64,000 nucleotides of DNA from Saccharomycopsis crataegensis (GCF_037102585.1 NW_027043824.1:124001-188000); one strand, 5' to 3'; counted from the stretch's first letter, positions 9,879 through 20,700 are shown. The notes: generated by a model not told the origin, from the sequence alone. Numbers and translations are program-made.

Positions 9879-11714
9879 ATGAGCGATAAGCCGACTCTTA
9901 ATGATATCCTCGAAAAAGATGATGTCGAAATTGCTGATATCGATGATTCGCAATTGAACAACAAAATTGACGATGATAATAATAACGTTGGCGAGGAAGA
10001 TTCTGAAAAATTTTGTGTCGAATGTACTGACATGCCAAGCTCTTTGCACTGTATTAATTGCGATGACAATCTTTGTGATGTTTGTTATAAAGTAATCCAT
10101 AATTCAGGGAAACGAAAGCAGCATGTGTCAGAAAAAATTGAAAACTCTTTGATCAACATTGACCAAGACATCAAGGATGAAACATTGAATCAACCAGTGG
10201 TGATGGATGAAGAAAAAGAAGAAAACGAATACACCACTGAAGATTTGGATAAATTATTGGCCATCAAAAATAAAAATAACGGCTCAGAGCAAAATATTAA
10301 TCAAATGATTTTAAAAGAGATCAAAAAGCAATCACAGTACATTCCATTAAGATTGACTGCCGAAGAGCGTCAATTATTCAAATTATTGGATTCTGCATTG
10401 AATGTCTGTGATTACACCAACAAGATTGATATTTTCTCGTACACATCCAAGTCAAAAAGAATCATCACTCAACTTAAAGAAATTTGTTCCATCCTTTTAG
10501 GACTTGTGGTATCTAAAAACATGAAGATTGGATCGGAATTGATTGTCAATAAAAATTTTAAAGACAATGAAAAATGGTTCCAGAATGTCTTTGAAATTGG
10601 TAGAAGATACAAGATTATCAATCCGAATAGATTCGATAATTTTGGAAAATTGATTTATATGATTATGGACTCTCGATTGCCAGAAATCGAGTCGCATATG
10701 GAATTCGATTTGTATAAACCAATTAAAACATTAGATAGTTATTTGAAATCCAGACCAGAAGATGATGGCAAAGCTCTTGGGATTTTTGATGACGATTTGA
10801 TACTCAATGCCACGGCAGAAATTATTTCTAAAGGCAAGCCACGGTCCCAAATTAATAGAGAAATCAAAATCAAGGAATTGTCGATTGAAAAACTTGCAAA
10901 GAAGTATTCGTCTGCTAAAGGGTTTTCCAAAGAAGAAATCAAACAAGTTTTGTATTCTGTCGGGGATTTCAATGCTTATATCAATTCCAATAGATCTTCT
11001 GTCAATAGAATGATTAAAAGATTGGAGTTTTTCAGAGATAAAAAATCGCATGCAAATTACTCTCTTAATATTAGGGTTGGGAGAGATGGTGCTCGTTTGA
11101 CCCATGATCATGATAAGCAATACGAATATGTGCTACAGTCACTCAAATTATGGTCTGTCATTATGAAAGAAATGATTCATTTGTGGTCTTTGGCCGATGA
11201 TGACTTGTTGAACAATTCCAATGTTTATAAATTAACAGAAACCGGTCAAGGATTGAATCGTGTGAAATCTTGTCCCACATTATATCGTCAGATGTTCAAC
11301 ATTGTCGAATTGGTGAAAAAGAAATCGGGATACTGGATAGGTTCTTCTTATATTCACTTAGGTGACTCGACAGTTCCTAATGCCCTATTTTTCCTTGACA
11401 AATACTTACAAGTTCCAAAGATTTTGAACCCAATCGACACTTGCTTATCACAAATTGAAGCTGACTTTCCAAAAGATGAATTCTTGATGAATTTGATTAG
11501 CGAGGAATTTGGATCGGTTGACGATTTGTTGAAACTCATTTGTTCTCATTTCTTTAAGAAAGCATTCAATGGTAGTGGAGCAAATGATTTCTTCTCCGCT
11601 GGGTCTTGTGTTGATGGAAGGTTGACCAGCACTTGGGAATGGGCCAATGATATCCACAAGTACGAATATTTCAAGTTCTTTTTATTATCTGGCTTCACAG
11701 GGTTTAATGGATAG
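9879..11714 (+). CDS. B-box zinc-finger plus DUF2009 (UPF0652) protein
   Basis: Encodes 611 residues. Residues ~45-85 form a B-box type zinc-binding motif (CVECTDMPSSLHCINC, then CDVCYKVIH and a further His). The rest, from about residue 160, is a full DUF2009/UPF0652 domain, recognisable by EERQLFKLLDSALNVCDYT, EIGRRYKIINPNRF, YSVGDFNAYI, RVGRDGARLTHDHDKQY, GQGLNRV, GSSYIHLGDSTVPNALFFLD, SGANDFFSAGSCVDGRLTS and the final LLSGFTGFNG. The family has members in fission yeast and plants, and its molecular role is not established. I recall no S. cerevisiae counterpart, but that is from memory. Upstream gene RPC19 runs in the same direction. Confidence 0.88.
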   Translation: MSDKPTLNDILEKDDVEIADIDDSQLNNKIDDDNNNVGEEDSEKFCVECTDMPSSLHCINCDDNLCDVCYKVIHNSGKRKQHVSEKIENSLINIDQDIKDETLNQPVVMDEEKEENEYTTEDLDKLLAIKNKNNGSEQNINQMILKEIKKQSQYIPLRLTAEERQLFKLLDSALNVCDYTNKIDIFSYTSKSKRIITQLKEICSILLGLVVSKNMKIGSELIVNKNFKDNEKWFQNVFEIGRRYKIINPNRFDNFGKLIYMIMDSRLPEIESHMEFDLYKPIKTLDSYLKSRPEDDGKALGIFDDDLILNATAEIISKGKPRSQINREIKIKELSIEKLAKKYSSAKGFSKEEIKQVLYSVGDFNAYINSNRSSVNRMIKRLEFFRDKKSHANYSLNIRVGRDGARLTHDHDKQYEYVLQSLKLWSVIMKEMIHLWSLADDDLLNNSNVYKLTETGQGLNRVKSCPTLYRQMFNIVELVKKKSGYWIGSSYIHLGDSTVPNALFFLDKYLQVPKILNPIDTCLSQIEADFPKDEFLMNLISEEFGSVDDLLKLICSHFFKKAFNGSGANDFFSAGSCVDGRLTSTWEWANDIHKYEYFKFFLLSGFTGFNG

Positions 11715-14513
11715 CCTGTGTGAATCTGATATTATCTTGATAGACTACATACAAAAAGACTTTGAACAATTATACACTACATAAAGCTATATTGAAGGAC
11801 TTTTAGTTGCTACCTTGACATTTGTATCAATTCCTCGTGCATCCTCACTTGATAAGTTGTAAATCAACCGTGGAATCTCAAAACTATCGGACAACGTTGT
11901 TCAGTAGTATATCGACTTCCATATATGGACGTGACAGGGTGATGTAATCAAAGTCACGTGTTCTATCACGTGAAAAATTCGATGCTGACAACTGCCGTTT
12001 TGAGACAGCCACGCAAAACTTTGCGTTGCACCTTTTCTTTTTCTGTAGTTGAGATCTCGATAATTATGAAAGGCAGGCCCGTCACCTGTCAAATTAGTGC
12101 GATTATTCAAGTGTGAAACCAATTTTCCGTTGAATGTCTCTTTTTTCGAACAAGAAAAGAAGAAAAAAAAAAACCTCATATTCCAATTATTGAAGAATGA
12201 AATGAAAAAAAAAAAAAAAAGAAGAAAACCCCATTCAAGTTTATTGTATGGGTTTCCGTGGAGAGGAAGGTTTCTTTGTGTCTGTAAAAGCTGACTCGGA
12301 CGGCACCCAAAACTCAATATATCTAGTATTGTGAGACTCGTCTATGAGGTTGTAGTATTACAGCTCAATTTTGTTACCGGTAGATTAAATGTATAGATCG
12401 ACGATTTGTTTCACCTTTTTTTTTTTGAACTAAGTTGCTGTACGATCTAACAATAAGGATTCGACCTATTGATAAATGACCTGATTATTTTCCAATGGGG
12501 TATTTTCTTGTAACACGGCACATTATCTATGGGTTTGCCATAAAACGTCTCGTTAAGACATAAAACAGCTACTCTTAGAAAGATCTACCGGGTAGTATTT
12601 ATTTGAGGTTTAGAACGATTTACGTGCATAATATGAAGGCTATTTTCCTCGGGTTTATTTTAACTGGTGGTATATCATACGTTTGACATTTCACATATCT
12701 CAATCCGGTTTCGCACACCCTTGTAGTGTTTGGTTGGGGTGTATCAAACGGTTTCATTTTAAAGGAATATGTGAAGATGATAGTTAAAAGGATTAGTATT
12801 TCACTATTAATGCTATCACATGGCATTGTAAGGGTTATATATATTATTGTGGAAGCAACAGCAACCCATGCCTCGCTAAAGCTACAATGTAATTTATCTT
12901 GCTTGCTATTGTTTCGAGGTATCTAATTTAATTCTTGCGGTTAGGATTCTATCATCCGAGGAAAACGGAAGGAGAAAGAGAGAGATTAAAGAAGAAGTCA
13001 ACAAAATAAATGATGAAGGATTCTGCGCTATCTAACCATGAGAATTAGGGGAATATTGAAAAAAAACATAACAATTCGTATATGGCTTCAACATAATCAT
13101 ACGATATATTTAAATATGATTGGTACCTGTGTTAACATGTCAAGCTCACACATGTCGCTCAGGCGTGGAATTTTAAAGTTGAAGATGGCATGATAATCAT
13201 GACAATACTAATTAATTAATTAGCATGGCCACTGGACAAAAACTTTATTTCTCCTTTGCTATTATTTTACCATTTCTTAGAAGATATACCATAGAAATCG
13301 ACAAAATTAACCCATTTTTGAAAAATAGATTTGTTTCATCCATCGTAAGTTCCAATTCCCCTATCGGTGGAAACAATAGTAATATTTGGTTTGTACGTAC
13401 GTGTCACGATCTCAGTCACCACCCCCATTGCTCCGTCAAATGCTCCTGAATCATTCGATCGAGGAATCAAAAATCTTAATTTTTAGCTTCCTAATTACAA
13501 AAGATCTTATAATGTCTTTGATCGGGGGGTCGTTTACAAGATCTGCGTTGTATAAGATTATTAATCGCAAGATATATCGTACGTATCATCTACAATAACT
13601 GAAAATATTCCTGTTTTCTCCTCAAAAAATTGTCAAGCGGAAGTCAATGAGTGAAAAACATCTACTGGTTTGACTTTGAATCTTTTTTTTTTTTTTAATT
13701 TATTATTTTTTGCCTGACCAATCGTTGAACTGCTGCTTTGGCTACTATATATCTTCTCGCAATTATTGGTAAGTTTTGCGATTATTATTATATACCTGAG
13801 GGACTTCTCTAACTTGAGTCTCCAAAACTCAAATTGCAAGGTGTTTAGCAATCAAGTGATACTGATTAAACTTGGAAATCTGGTCTCCTTATCATTCGTA
13901 GGAATAAACTACTCTATGGTTCGGCGTCATGCAATCCTTTTCTCTTCTGAAGGCACGGATATACATACGTATGCCTATTTCTTTTTTTTTTTTTGTGGTA
14001 ATTACCACTAATTATCCTCTAACTTTGACATCTTATCTTCATATCTCGCCATATCTTTCTCATTGGAATCCAGGCTGTGTAAGGAGCTGAGAAAATCTTC
14101 GATGGAGGTTACGACCCAACTTTTGAGGTGGCCTATATGCATATATTAAATACAATATGCTATATCATAAACCCTACACTTTAAATTATTTTTAAACATG
14201 ATCTCTTTGAGAATGATTTTCCAAGTCAAGCATTTTGCCATGATGTTTCAAGTTTGCGAATAATTTATGAAATCGCCTCAGGGGGAATTAATCGGACGCT
14301 CGGCCCCCCTTTCCTGTTTTAAATCTTTCGGAGAAACACTCACCCACAATAAAATAATCAGCACACAAATGATAGTTTCTATGGATATTTTTGCTTCAAA
14401 TTCGACTTTGAGAAACATGTAACAACCAGAAGCTTCAATGAAAAAGTTGCAAAAACTTACAGTGATGGAAGATATTTAGTTTTTATTTTTATCTATATCT
14501 GCGTATATCTTTG
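11715..14513. other. 2.8 kb convergent gap without a recognised gene
   Basis: Lies between the 3' ends of the DUF2009 gene and the FAD oxidase gene, so it needs no promoters of its own, yet it is long. It contains two CACGTG boxes 6 nt apart (11955-11972), several poly-T or poly-A tracts and AT-rich DNA. Small ORFs (up to 138 codons) are interrupted by homopolymers and look random. I found no tRNA, snRNA or transposon signature. Confidence 0.5.
11955..11972. promoter_or_regulatory. Paired CACGTG E-boxes
   Basis: Two perfect CACGTG hexamers separated by 6 nt, preceded by ATCAAAG as in the TOM7 upstream element. They lie about 240 bp past the DUF2009 stop and far from any annotated start. Function is inferred from motif only. 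Confidence 0.4.
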
Positions 14514-16019
14514 TTATTGAAGGAATAGGAATTCCTTTATAGGAACTGGGCTGGTATCTTTTTTAAATGTAGAGAGCTCTGTATTGTTCAAAGCCCGAGG
14601 ATCATACGGGTCTTTGACTTCTTTGTAAGTGTATCTATCAGCATCTATGGCATCGAATTTTAACAATTCAGCGTATTCGTAAGTTTCGCCACTGATCAAT
14701 CCTTCCACAAATTTACCAATAACCGGTAAAAATTTGTAACTATGAAACCCTCCGCCCGAAGCAAATATCAAGTTATCAAATAACTTCTTTGGAGCGTAAT
14801 CAACGATAAGCTCATTACGCTGGCCTCTAGCTGTAAAGCACACTTTAAAACCAACAGCATAAGAGTCTTCATCATTAGCAACGTCCGGTAAAAATTCCCG
14901 GATAAAATTTTGATAAACCAAAAGAGATTTTTTAGGTAATGAAGAAATCTCAGTTTTTGGAACACTGTAGCCATTATTACAACTAAAGTATCTCCAATAA
15001 TGATCATCAGCGCCTATTTTTAAGATCCCATCATCAGTGGATGGAAAAATGTAAACCCCGCCACGTTCTGGAGCTTCCTTAGCGTATTGTAATCTCCAGT
15101 TGATTTGGGGGATATTTTTGTATTTTGGGATTAACTTGTCGGAGATTTTTAGTAGGATATAAGTAGAACCGACCGATTCAATTCTTGGTAAGATCTCTTC
15201 TGGGATGAAATTTGGAGTCCATCCACCAGCAGCGATCACCACGTAATCTGCTTCGTGAAGTGTACCATCCTTAGTCTTGACAGAGGTAATATGCTCACCG
15301 AATGTTTCTACAGCGGAGGTAACTACTTCGCCATTCTTGTTTATTAATTCAATAACTTCACCAACTTCTGGCCCATACAAGAACTTTATGGTTCCGTTCG
15401 ACAATTTTTTGGACAAGTACTTGATCCACACCAAGCTTTTATCGGCCAATGCCACACCGGAAATAGTATCCAACACACCGTATAGGTTATCAATTTTGCT
15501 AGCGATATCCAATGGGTCCAATTTATCAGACCAGCCTGTGAGTTTGGCTCTCCAGGTATCTTTTTCATTATTTAAATCGTATGAGAAATCACGAAGCCCA
15601 ATTTTGGCAAAACTGTTAAGATTGTCCTTCTCCTCACCGTTATCGATATCATCGAGCCTTAAGTAGCCGTTATTAGTATAGATCGAATCAATGTCTTTTA
15701 AAGCTTCTGGAAAGCTAGGGTCGGTGGCTTTTGCTTCGACCAATTCTTTATTCCATTCATTGAATACTCCAAGGGCTTCAAGGGCAAGATTTTGGTAATG
15801 GACCTTATCGAGGTACGAGAATCTCACAAGTTTGGAGATATCGGTTGACGCGCCATTGGCACCTCTCAAGGGGCTAAACTGATTATTATCATAGTCACCT
15901 CTGTCATAAACGGTGATGTGGTTGTACCCTTTTTTAGCTAAGTGATAAGCAGATGAGAGACCGAAGACACCAGACCCAATAATCGCGATTTTTTTGTCCT
16001 TATTCACAGAAGAAGACAT
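14514..16019 (-). CDS. FAD-dependent amine/amino-acid oxidase (DAO / fructosyl-amino-acid oxidase type)
   Basis: Encodes 501 residues. The N-terminal Rossmann motif IGSGVFGLSSAYHLAKKG binds the ADP part of FAD. Further landmarks are DYVVIAAGGWTPNFIP (second FAD contact) and, near the C-terminus, CFTARGQRNELIVDYAPKKL and FASGGGFHSYKFLPVIGKFV, the signature shared by sarcosine/pipecolate oxidases and fungal Amadoriases (fructosyl amino acid oxidases). The Cys in CFTARG lies where that group often attaches FAD covalently. Such enzymes oxidise secondary amines or glycated amino acids to release the free amino acid and H2O2. No PTS1 is evident at the C-terminus (EFLFLQ). Its 5' end faces the dioxygenase/transporter cluster. 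Confidence 0.85.
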   Translation of the reverse strand: MSSSVNKDKKIAIIGSGVFGLSSAYHLAKKGYNHITVYDRGDYDNNQFSPLRGANGASTDISKLVRFSYLDKVHYQNLALEALGVFNEWNKELVEAKATDPSFPEALKDIDSIYTNNGYLRLDDIDNGEEKDNLNSFAKIGLRDFSYDLNNEKDTWRAKLTGWSDKLDPLDIASKIDNLYGVLDTISGVALADKSLVWIKYLSKKLSNGTIKFLYGPEVGEVIELINKNGEVVTSAVETFGEHITSVKTKDGTLHEADYVVIAAGGWTPNFIPEEILPRIESVGSTYILLKISDKLIPKYKNIPQINWRLQYAKEAPERGGVYIFPSTDDGILKIGADDHYWRYFSCNNGYSVPKTEISSLPKKSLLVYQNFIREFLPDVANDEDSYAVGFKVCFTARGQRNELIVDYAPKKLFDNLIFASGGGFHSYKFLPVIGKFVEGLISGETYEYAELLKFDAIDADRYTYKEVKDPYDPRALNNTELSTFKKDTSPVPIKEFLFLQ

Positions 16020-16204
16020 ATCTAGATGAAAAAGAGCAGATAAATTTGGAAAAAAATAATGTGAATTTCTATTTTTTATTCAGAAATGGTTTAAAAAATT
16101 CTTAAAGTACATCATAGAGCTGCTACAGTCCACATTTATATGATTGGCAGTATATCTGTTACACAAAGATTTAATTGAAAAAAAAAAAACAGAAAGAAAA
16201 AAAA

Positions 16205-16252
16205 TCACACACAAACACACAAAATCACACACAAATACACAAAATCACACAA
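16205..16252. repeat. Imperfect CA-rich tandem repeat
   Basis: About three imperfect copies of a motif like ACACAAAATCACACACAAA, lying just left of the decayed dioxygenase copy. Homology to the intact dioxygenase is lost around this repeat, so it may mark the deletion junction (inference). Confidence 0.7.
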
Positions 16253-16267
16253 TCAGTTTCTTTTTTG

Positions 16268-16540
16268 AAACTGTGAGATTTCAATGTTCATGGAGATCAA
16301 TAATGGCTTTTGAGGGCCTGCATGTAAGGGCACCGGGAATCCTGGATCTCTAAGAAAGTATGACCCATGGTCGACTAAAGTTTTTGCAAATTATTCAGCC
16401 TCTATTGTATTAGCCAGTGATCTCAAATATTAAGAAAGTCGCTCTCGCTATCCTCGAAGCTATAAAGAGCTGGTACTCTTTACCATCTGCAATGTGCGAT
16501 TCGACATCTGGTCGCAATATTTGCAATCCCACTGTGTTTT
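16268..16540 (-). pseudogene. Decayed 5' end of a TauD-like dioxygenase gene
   Basis: This stretch aligns on the minus strand with roughly the first 80 codons of the intact dioxygenase gene at 18847-19929. Bases 16340-16415 match 19735-19810 at a constant offset of 3395, so without an indel. The match continues to about 16540, the start-codon region, with small indels. One readable fragment, RPDVESHIADGKEYQLF, mirrors PDAHIVNGKEFPALYNF of the intact protein. The 3' three quarters are absent, there is no intact start, and the frame is disturbed. It stands in the same divergent position to transporter 1 as the intact gene does to transporter 2, so it is a relic of a duplicated dioxygenase/transporter pair. 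Confidence 0.82.
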
Positions 16541-17003
16541 TTTCAAGAGCGCAGATATTCACACACGCGGAATCCACTGTCTGACACTTTCTTGCATCAG
16601 AACTGGCTGAATAATTGGCGCTCGGGGTGGGCATATGATTACTATAGGATATATTGTGAGCCTTCAAAACTCTTAGTGCAGTGAGAACCAACTATTAGAT
16701 TATTCACATTGGTAATGATTGCTTCCAAAACTTTTTCATGAATCTCAGAATATGGTCGCTTTACACATATTTAGTACAGTGTCACTGATTTAATTATTCC
16801 TCTTCGTTGTGCATCATGAATTATCTGCTTATGATTGTATGGACATAAATTAGGGTGAGAAAAAAAAAATTAGTGGCACTAAGAGATCGTCCCTTTTCAA
16901 AAATTTTGTTTGCGGCAAATTGCTTTAAAATAGTCGGACTTCCAGCCATTTCAGATGCTTCCAAAAATATCCAATCGATCAAAGCAATAGTCTACTTCAA
17001 AGG

Positions 17004-18608
17004 ATGTCTAAGGAAAAGGACTTGTATGAAAGTACCGTCATTGGTTCGGAAGTATATTCCTTTAGTGAAGATATCAAAATCACGGAAGAGTACGCTGATC
17101 CATCATTACAGTTTCTTGAGAAGTACAAGAATGAATTCGAAAACCAAGAATTTAGTGAGGCCGAAGAAAGAGAGTTAAACAAACGTCTTTACTTATGGCT
17201 CTTCCCTTTGCTTTTAACTGTCAGCACCGTCTGCTTTATTGATAAGGCGACATTGTCGTACGCTTCTATTTTGGGGCTCTTTGAATCTACCAATATCAAT
17301 GCTGCCCAGTACGATGATTTGAACTCTATTTTCTACGCTGGTTACACTGTTGGTCAGTTATTGAATTTTGTGTTACAGAAAACAGACATGGCCAAATTCA
17401 TGACTTACATAATTTTTTCTTGGTCCGTCGTTGTGTTCTGTCATTGCGGTGCTTATAATTTCGGAGGTCTTATTGTTCTTAGATTCATCCTCGGTTTAAT
17501 CGAAAGTACTGTTGTCCCGGCATTGGAAGTCACCATGCTCCAATTTTTCACTCCTAATCAAAGAGCTACTTTACAGCCGATTTTCTGGTGCTCAAGTGGT
17601 AATTCTGTTATTATCGGTGGGTTCATCTCTTATGGTGTTCTTTGGGCTAAACACTCGATACCGCCTTGGAAAATTCTTATGATTATTCTTGGTGGATTAA
17701 CCCTTATAGTCACTGCCTGGGTGGCCTACATCTACCCATCTGACCCAGCGAGTGCTAACTTTTTAACTAACAAACAGAAATACTTTTTGATAAAAAAAAT
17801 TCAAGGTGAGACCAAGGCTTCCATCGTCCAGCATGTCATCAAGAAAGAGCAACTTATTGAGTGTCTCAAAGATCCAATATCTTGGTTATTTACCCTTTTC
17901 TCTTTTTTTCTTATGATGGCCAACAACTTGGGATACCAGCAAAACCTATTGTTCGTTGGTCTTGGGGTCAGTAGATTGGGCTCGACTTTGGTTAACGTTG
18001 CCTCTGGTGCGTTCTCGTCGGCTCTCCATATTGTATTCGCGATCCTAATTTATTATAAGCCCAATAGTAGTGCGTTGGTCACTACTTTGTCTTGTCTTCC
18101 AAGTATGGCCGGGGGAATTGCAATGATTACTATTCCTTGGAGACATAAATTAGGTCTTCTAGCAAGTCTTCTTTTAGCAAGTAACTTCTATGGAACGGCT
18201 TATATTGTTGGTCTCGGATGGGCCACATCGTCGTGCTCCGGAAACACCAAGCGGTTTTTCCGCCACTTTATGTTCATGATTGCCTACGGTATTGCCAATA
18301 TTATATCTCCTCAATTATGGAAAGGTAATCAAGGGCATGACAAGGATGGAGAAAAACGTTATTATGCTGCGTGGACCGTGCAGATTGTATTGGCTTGGGT
18401 TGGGACCCCGATCATCACTTGGGTAATTCACTCCATTTTGAAAAGCAGAAATAATAAACGGCTGGCTGCCATTGAAGCTGAAGGTAAAGATGCTCTTGGT
18501 GCTGTCGTCAAAACTGATAAGAGTGGTAATGAAATTATTGATAAAGTCAGCATTGCTAACTTAGACCTAACTGATCTTGAAAATAAGCGATTTATTTATC
18601 CACTATGA
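17004..18608 (+). CDS. Dal5-family major facilitator transporter, copy 1
   Basis: Encodes 534 residues with about twelve hydrophobic segments and soluble acidic N- and C-terminal tails. The segments FIDKATLSYASILGLFES, GYTVGQLLNFVLQK, FGGLIVLRFILGLIESTVVP and ALEVTMLQFFTPNQRA are typical of the fungal anion:cation symporter (Dal5/Yct1/Soa1) subfamily, whose members take up allantoate, cysteine, sulfonates, vitamins and related anions at the plasma membrane. The substrate is unknown. It is a close paralog of the transporter at 20701-22311; the nucleotide match in 17448-17557 is almost perfect, suggesting gene conversion. The decayed dioxygenase copy lies upstream on the opposite strand. Confidence 0.9.
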   Translation: MSKEKDLYESTVIGSEVYSFSEDIKITEEYADPSLQFLEKYKNEFENQEFSEAEERELNKRLYLWLFPLLLTVSTVCFIDKATLSYASILGLFESTNINAAQYDDLNSIFYAGYTVGQLLNFVLQKTDMAKFMTYIIFSWSVVVFCHCGAYNFGGLIVLRFILGLIESTVVPALEVTMLQFFTPNQRATLQPIFWCSSGNSVIIGGFISYGVLWAKHSIPPWKILMIILGGLTLIVTAWVAYIYPSDPASANFLTNKQKYFLIKKIQGETKASIVQHVIKKEQLIECLKDPISWLFTLFSFFLMMANNLGYQQNLLFVGLGVSRLGSTLVNVASGAFSSALHIVFAILIYYKPNSSALVTTLSCLPSMAGGIAMITIPWRHKLGLLASLLLASNFYGTAYIVGLGWATSSCSGNTKRFFRHFMFMIAYGIANIISPQLWKGNQGHDKDGEKRYYAAWTVQIVLAWVGTPIITWVIHSILKSRNNKRLAAIEAEGKDALGAVVKTDKSGNEIIDKVSIANLDLTDLENKRFIYPL

Positions 18609-18846
18609 GCAATAAATGGGTGACCAGAATCCCACCATAAATATTTTCTTCTTATTTATATCTTACTCATAAAGTTAAGTTTCTCTTAAATTTGTTTCTT
18701 TGTTCTAACGAATAGATTATATCTTTCAATTTACAAGTTCATTGCAATATTAATTTCTACTAATTTAAAATAATTTTTTTTAATGAGCCTGACTGTAAAT
18801 ATTATTGGATTGTATGATGGTGCTCTGACATTAATTATATAGTTAT

Positions 18847-19929
18847 CTACTTAGAGTGCTCACCGGGCACCCATGCTGGATAATCAAGCTTTTCCACGTC
18901 ATCCCACATGCTGACAACAACCTTGCGAGAGCCATTGGACCACCCAAGTCTTCCGTGGCTTACTTGGTAGTTATCGACAATAGCAATATCTCCTTTTTTC
19001 CATTTGTGATTATATTCCAATTTGATGCTATTTTCCAAGATAGCCTCCAAGAATTCAGTGGGGATGTCTTCTTTGTTATCGTATTGAATGGTAGATGAAA
19101 ATTTTCCATGCTTTTGTGTATAGTAATAAGTAGCTAGAGAGTTGAAAAACACAGGATATTTGGCATTATCTTCTCTGTACTTTGAGGAAAAGTATCTGAT
19201 TGGAACAGTGTGCTGGTGAACTACAAGATTGTTGTCGTCGTCCCATTCCCAATCTTTGGTGATTCTCTCAGAAGCTTGCTTTTCAGCTTTCTCCTTTTTA
19301 GTGGCAATATCATCTTCAGGGTTAATGTCTTGTCCAAAGCAGTATTTATTCTCCCAACTGGTATTGTTATCTGACCGGTATTTCCAAACTTGCTTGAAGT
19401 AGAGCTTTTTCTCCGCCAAGTCTTTAACGTATTGCGGGTATATCTTATTCAATGTTTCAAAGAACTCGTAACCGTGAACCAATGGAGTTTCCCCACCGAT
19501 GGTGGAGTCATCAATGTCTTGACAGATAAAGAATAAGTTCCTTGGGAAAGTGTCAAACCTTGAAAATTCGTTATGCTGGTGGATGTTGATGCTAGGATCC
19601 CCTTCGTTAGCACTGGTGATATATTTAGCAATATCACTTCTTTGGGCTGTAGATCCTGCCTGAAAAAAAAATTTATTATTGCTGTTGACACTGATGGTTT
19701 CAACAATTTTACTGAGCGATTCAGGATCAATAAACCCTGAATCCCTAAGAACGATAGCTCCGTGATCAGCTAACGCTTTTGCAAAAAACCCAGTCTTTGC
19801 TTTATCAGCCAAAAATCTCAAGAAGATATCCAAGTCTTTTCCGCTTTCCTTGAAATTGTAAAGAGCTGGAAATTCTTTACCATTAACAATGTGCGCATCT
19901 GGTAGTGGAGCTCTAGTGATTTCAATCAT
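18847..19929 (-). CDS. TauD/TfdA-like Fe(II)/2-oxoglutarate dioxygenase
   Basis: Encodes 360 residues from the ATG at 19927-19929. This start is preferred to a longer ORF beginning at 20145, because homology to family members and to the decayed copy begins here and the extension looks non-coding. Iron ligands are likely His119 and Glu121 in NIHQHNEFSRF and the distal His325 in YQVSHGRLGW; Arg335 (NGSRKVV) would bind 2-oxoglutarate. GGETPLVHG is also typical. The family hydroxylates small substrates such as sulfonates or amines, releasing CO2 and succinate. In S. cerevisiae the sulfonate dioxygenase JLP1 also lies near a Dal5-family transporter, so a role in sulfur or nitrogen scavenging is reasonable but unproven. 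Confidence 0.85.
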   Translation of the reverse strand: MIEITRAPLPDAHIVNGKEFPALYNFKESGKDLDIFLRFLADKAKTGFFAKALADHGAIVLRDSGFIDPESLSKIVETISVNSNNKFFFQAGSTAQRSDIAKYITSANEGDPSINIHQHNEFSRFDTFPRNLFFICQDIDDSTIGGETPLVHGYEFFETLNKIYPQYVKDLAEKKLYFKQVWKYRSDNNTSWENKYCFGQDINPEDDIATKKEKAEKQASERITKDWEWDDDNNLVVHQHTVPIRYFSSKYREDNAKYPVFFNSLATYYYTQKHGKFSSTIQYDNKEDIPTEFLEAILENSIKLEYNHKWKKGDIAIVDNYQVSHGRLGWSNGSRKVVVSMWDDVEKLDYPAWVPGEHSK

Positions 19930-20145
19930 TATGTGGCGACAGTAAAGGTATAAAAATTCAATAAAGATGAAAAGAAAGGAGTTGGCAATGATAAAATGGT
20001 TTTCAGGGGATGAAGAAAGACTAAGGTAAGCCTTTAAGCAATTATTGTGTGATTTCGCAGAGTTATAAGGAAATACTTGGTGTGAGAGGAGGCATGGCTT
20101 ATTAATTTTTAAGGTAGAATTTCCGTTGAACCACAGTTTCTGCAT

Positions 20146-20700
20146 TTCTCAAAAAGGTAATCAGTGAGAGATTTGCTCATAAATTATTAAGATGTTTCAA
20201 TAGCAATCTGGCATCATAATAATGTTCGGGTGTGGTCGACTCCGACATTTCGTACTAGCTACCGGCAGAAGAGTTTACATTCACTGGTGGGTTTATTTTA
20301 AGGGGCGATTATTTGAGGGAGTTTCTGTTTCTGATAAGATGTACTCTTACTCTTTGATATTCTAGGCTGTTTTTTTTGGCAAACTTCAGGGTTTATTGTG
20401 CGTCAATTTTCATCCTAAAAGTAAAGTAAATACACACACATTCTTCGGTGGTTGAAAAGTGTGGTTCATGTGTGGCTAACGGCTATACCGCGTTGTGTGT
20501 TCCACTCTATTGTTTCATATCGTATTAGAACCACCTTCACAATCAGGATTGGCTACGATTATGCAGATGGATTAAATCCATTTAAATATCCTTAATTGGC
20601 TCTGGGTTTTCCATAGAAATTCAATTGGTTATTGCTCGTTTATTACATCCTCAACTCATCAGAGTCCAGTCTAAACTGCAACAAAATAAATTATTTTCAG
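20146..20700. promoter_or_regulatory. Divergent promoter between dioxygenase and transporter 2
   Basis: The region between the two start codons (19929 and 20701) carries a GATAAG (GATA-factor core) near 20335, a TGTGGC near 20475 (core resembling Met31/32 sites) and a 15-nt palindrome ATGGATTAAATCCAT at 20567-20581. These are suggestive of nitrogen or sulfur control, but each is short enough to occur by chance. Confidence 0.35.

Noticed and set aside
12440-12470. GGATTCGACC, resembling a reverse tRNA B box
   Set aside because: The flanks cannot form the T-arm stem, and no A box or acceptor stem is present.
16205-16252. CA-rich repeat considered as a CRISPR-like or satellite array
   Set aside because: Only about three imperfect short units with no spacers; a local slippage repeat.
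18847-20145. 432-aa form of the dioxygenase
   Set aside because: The extra 72 residues have no family counterpart, and both the decayed copy and family homology begin at the 19929 start.
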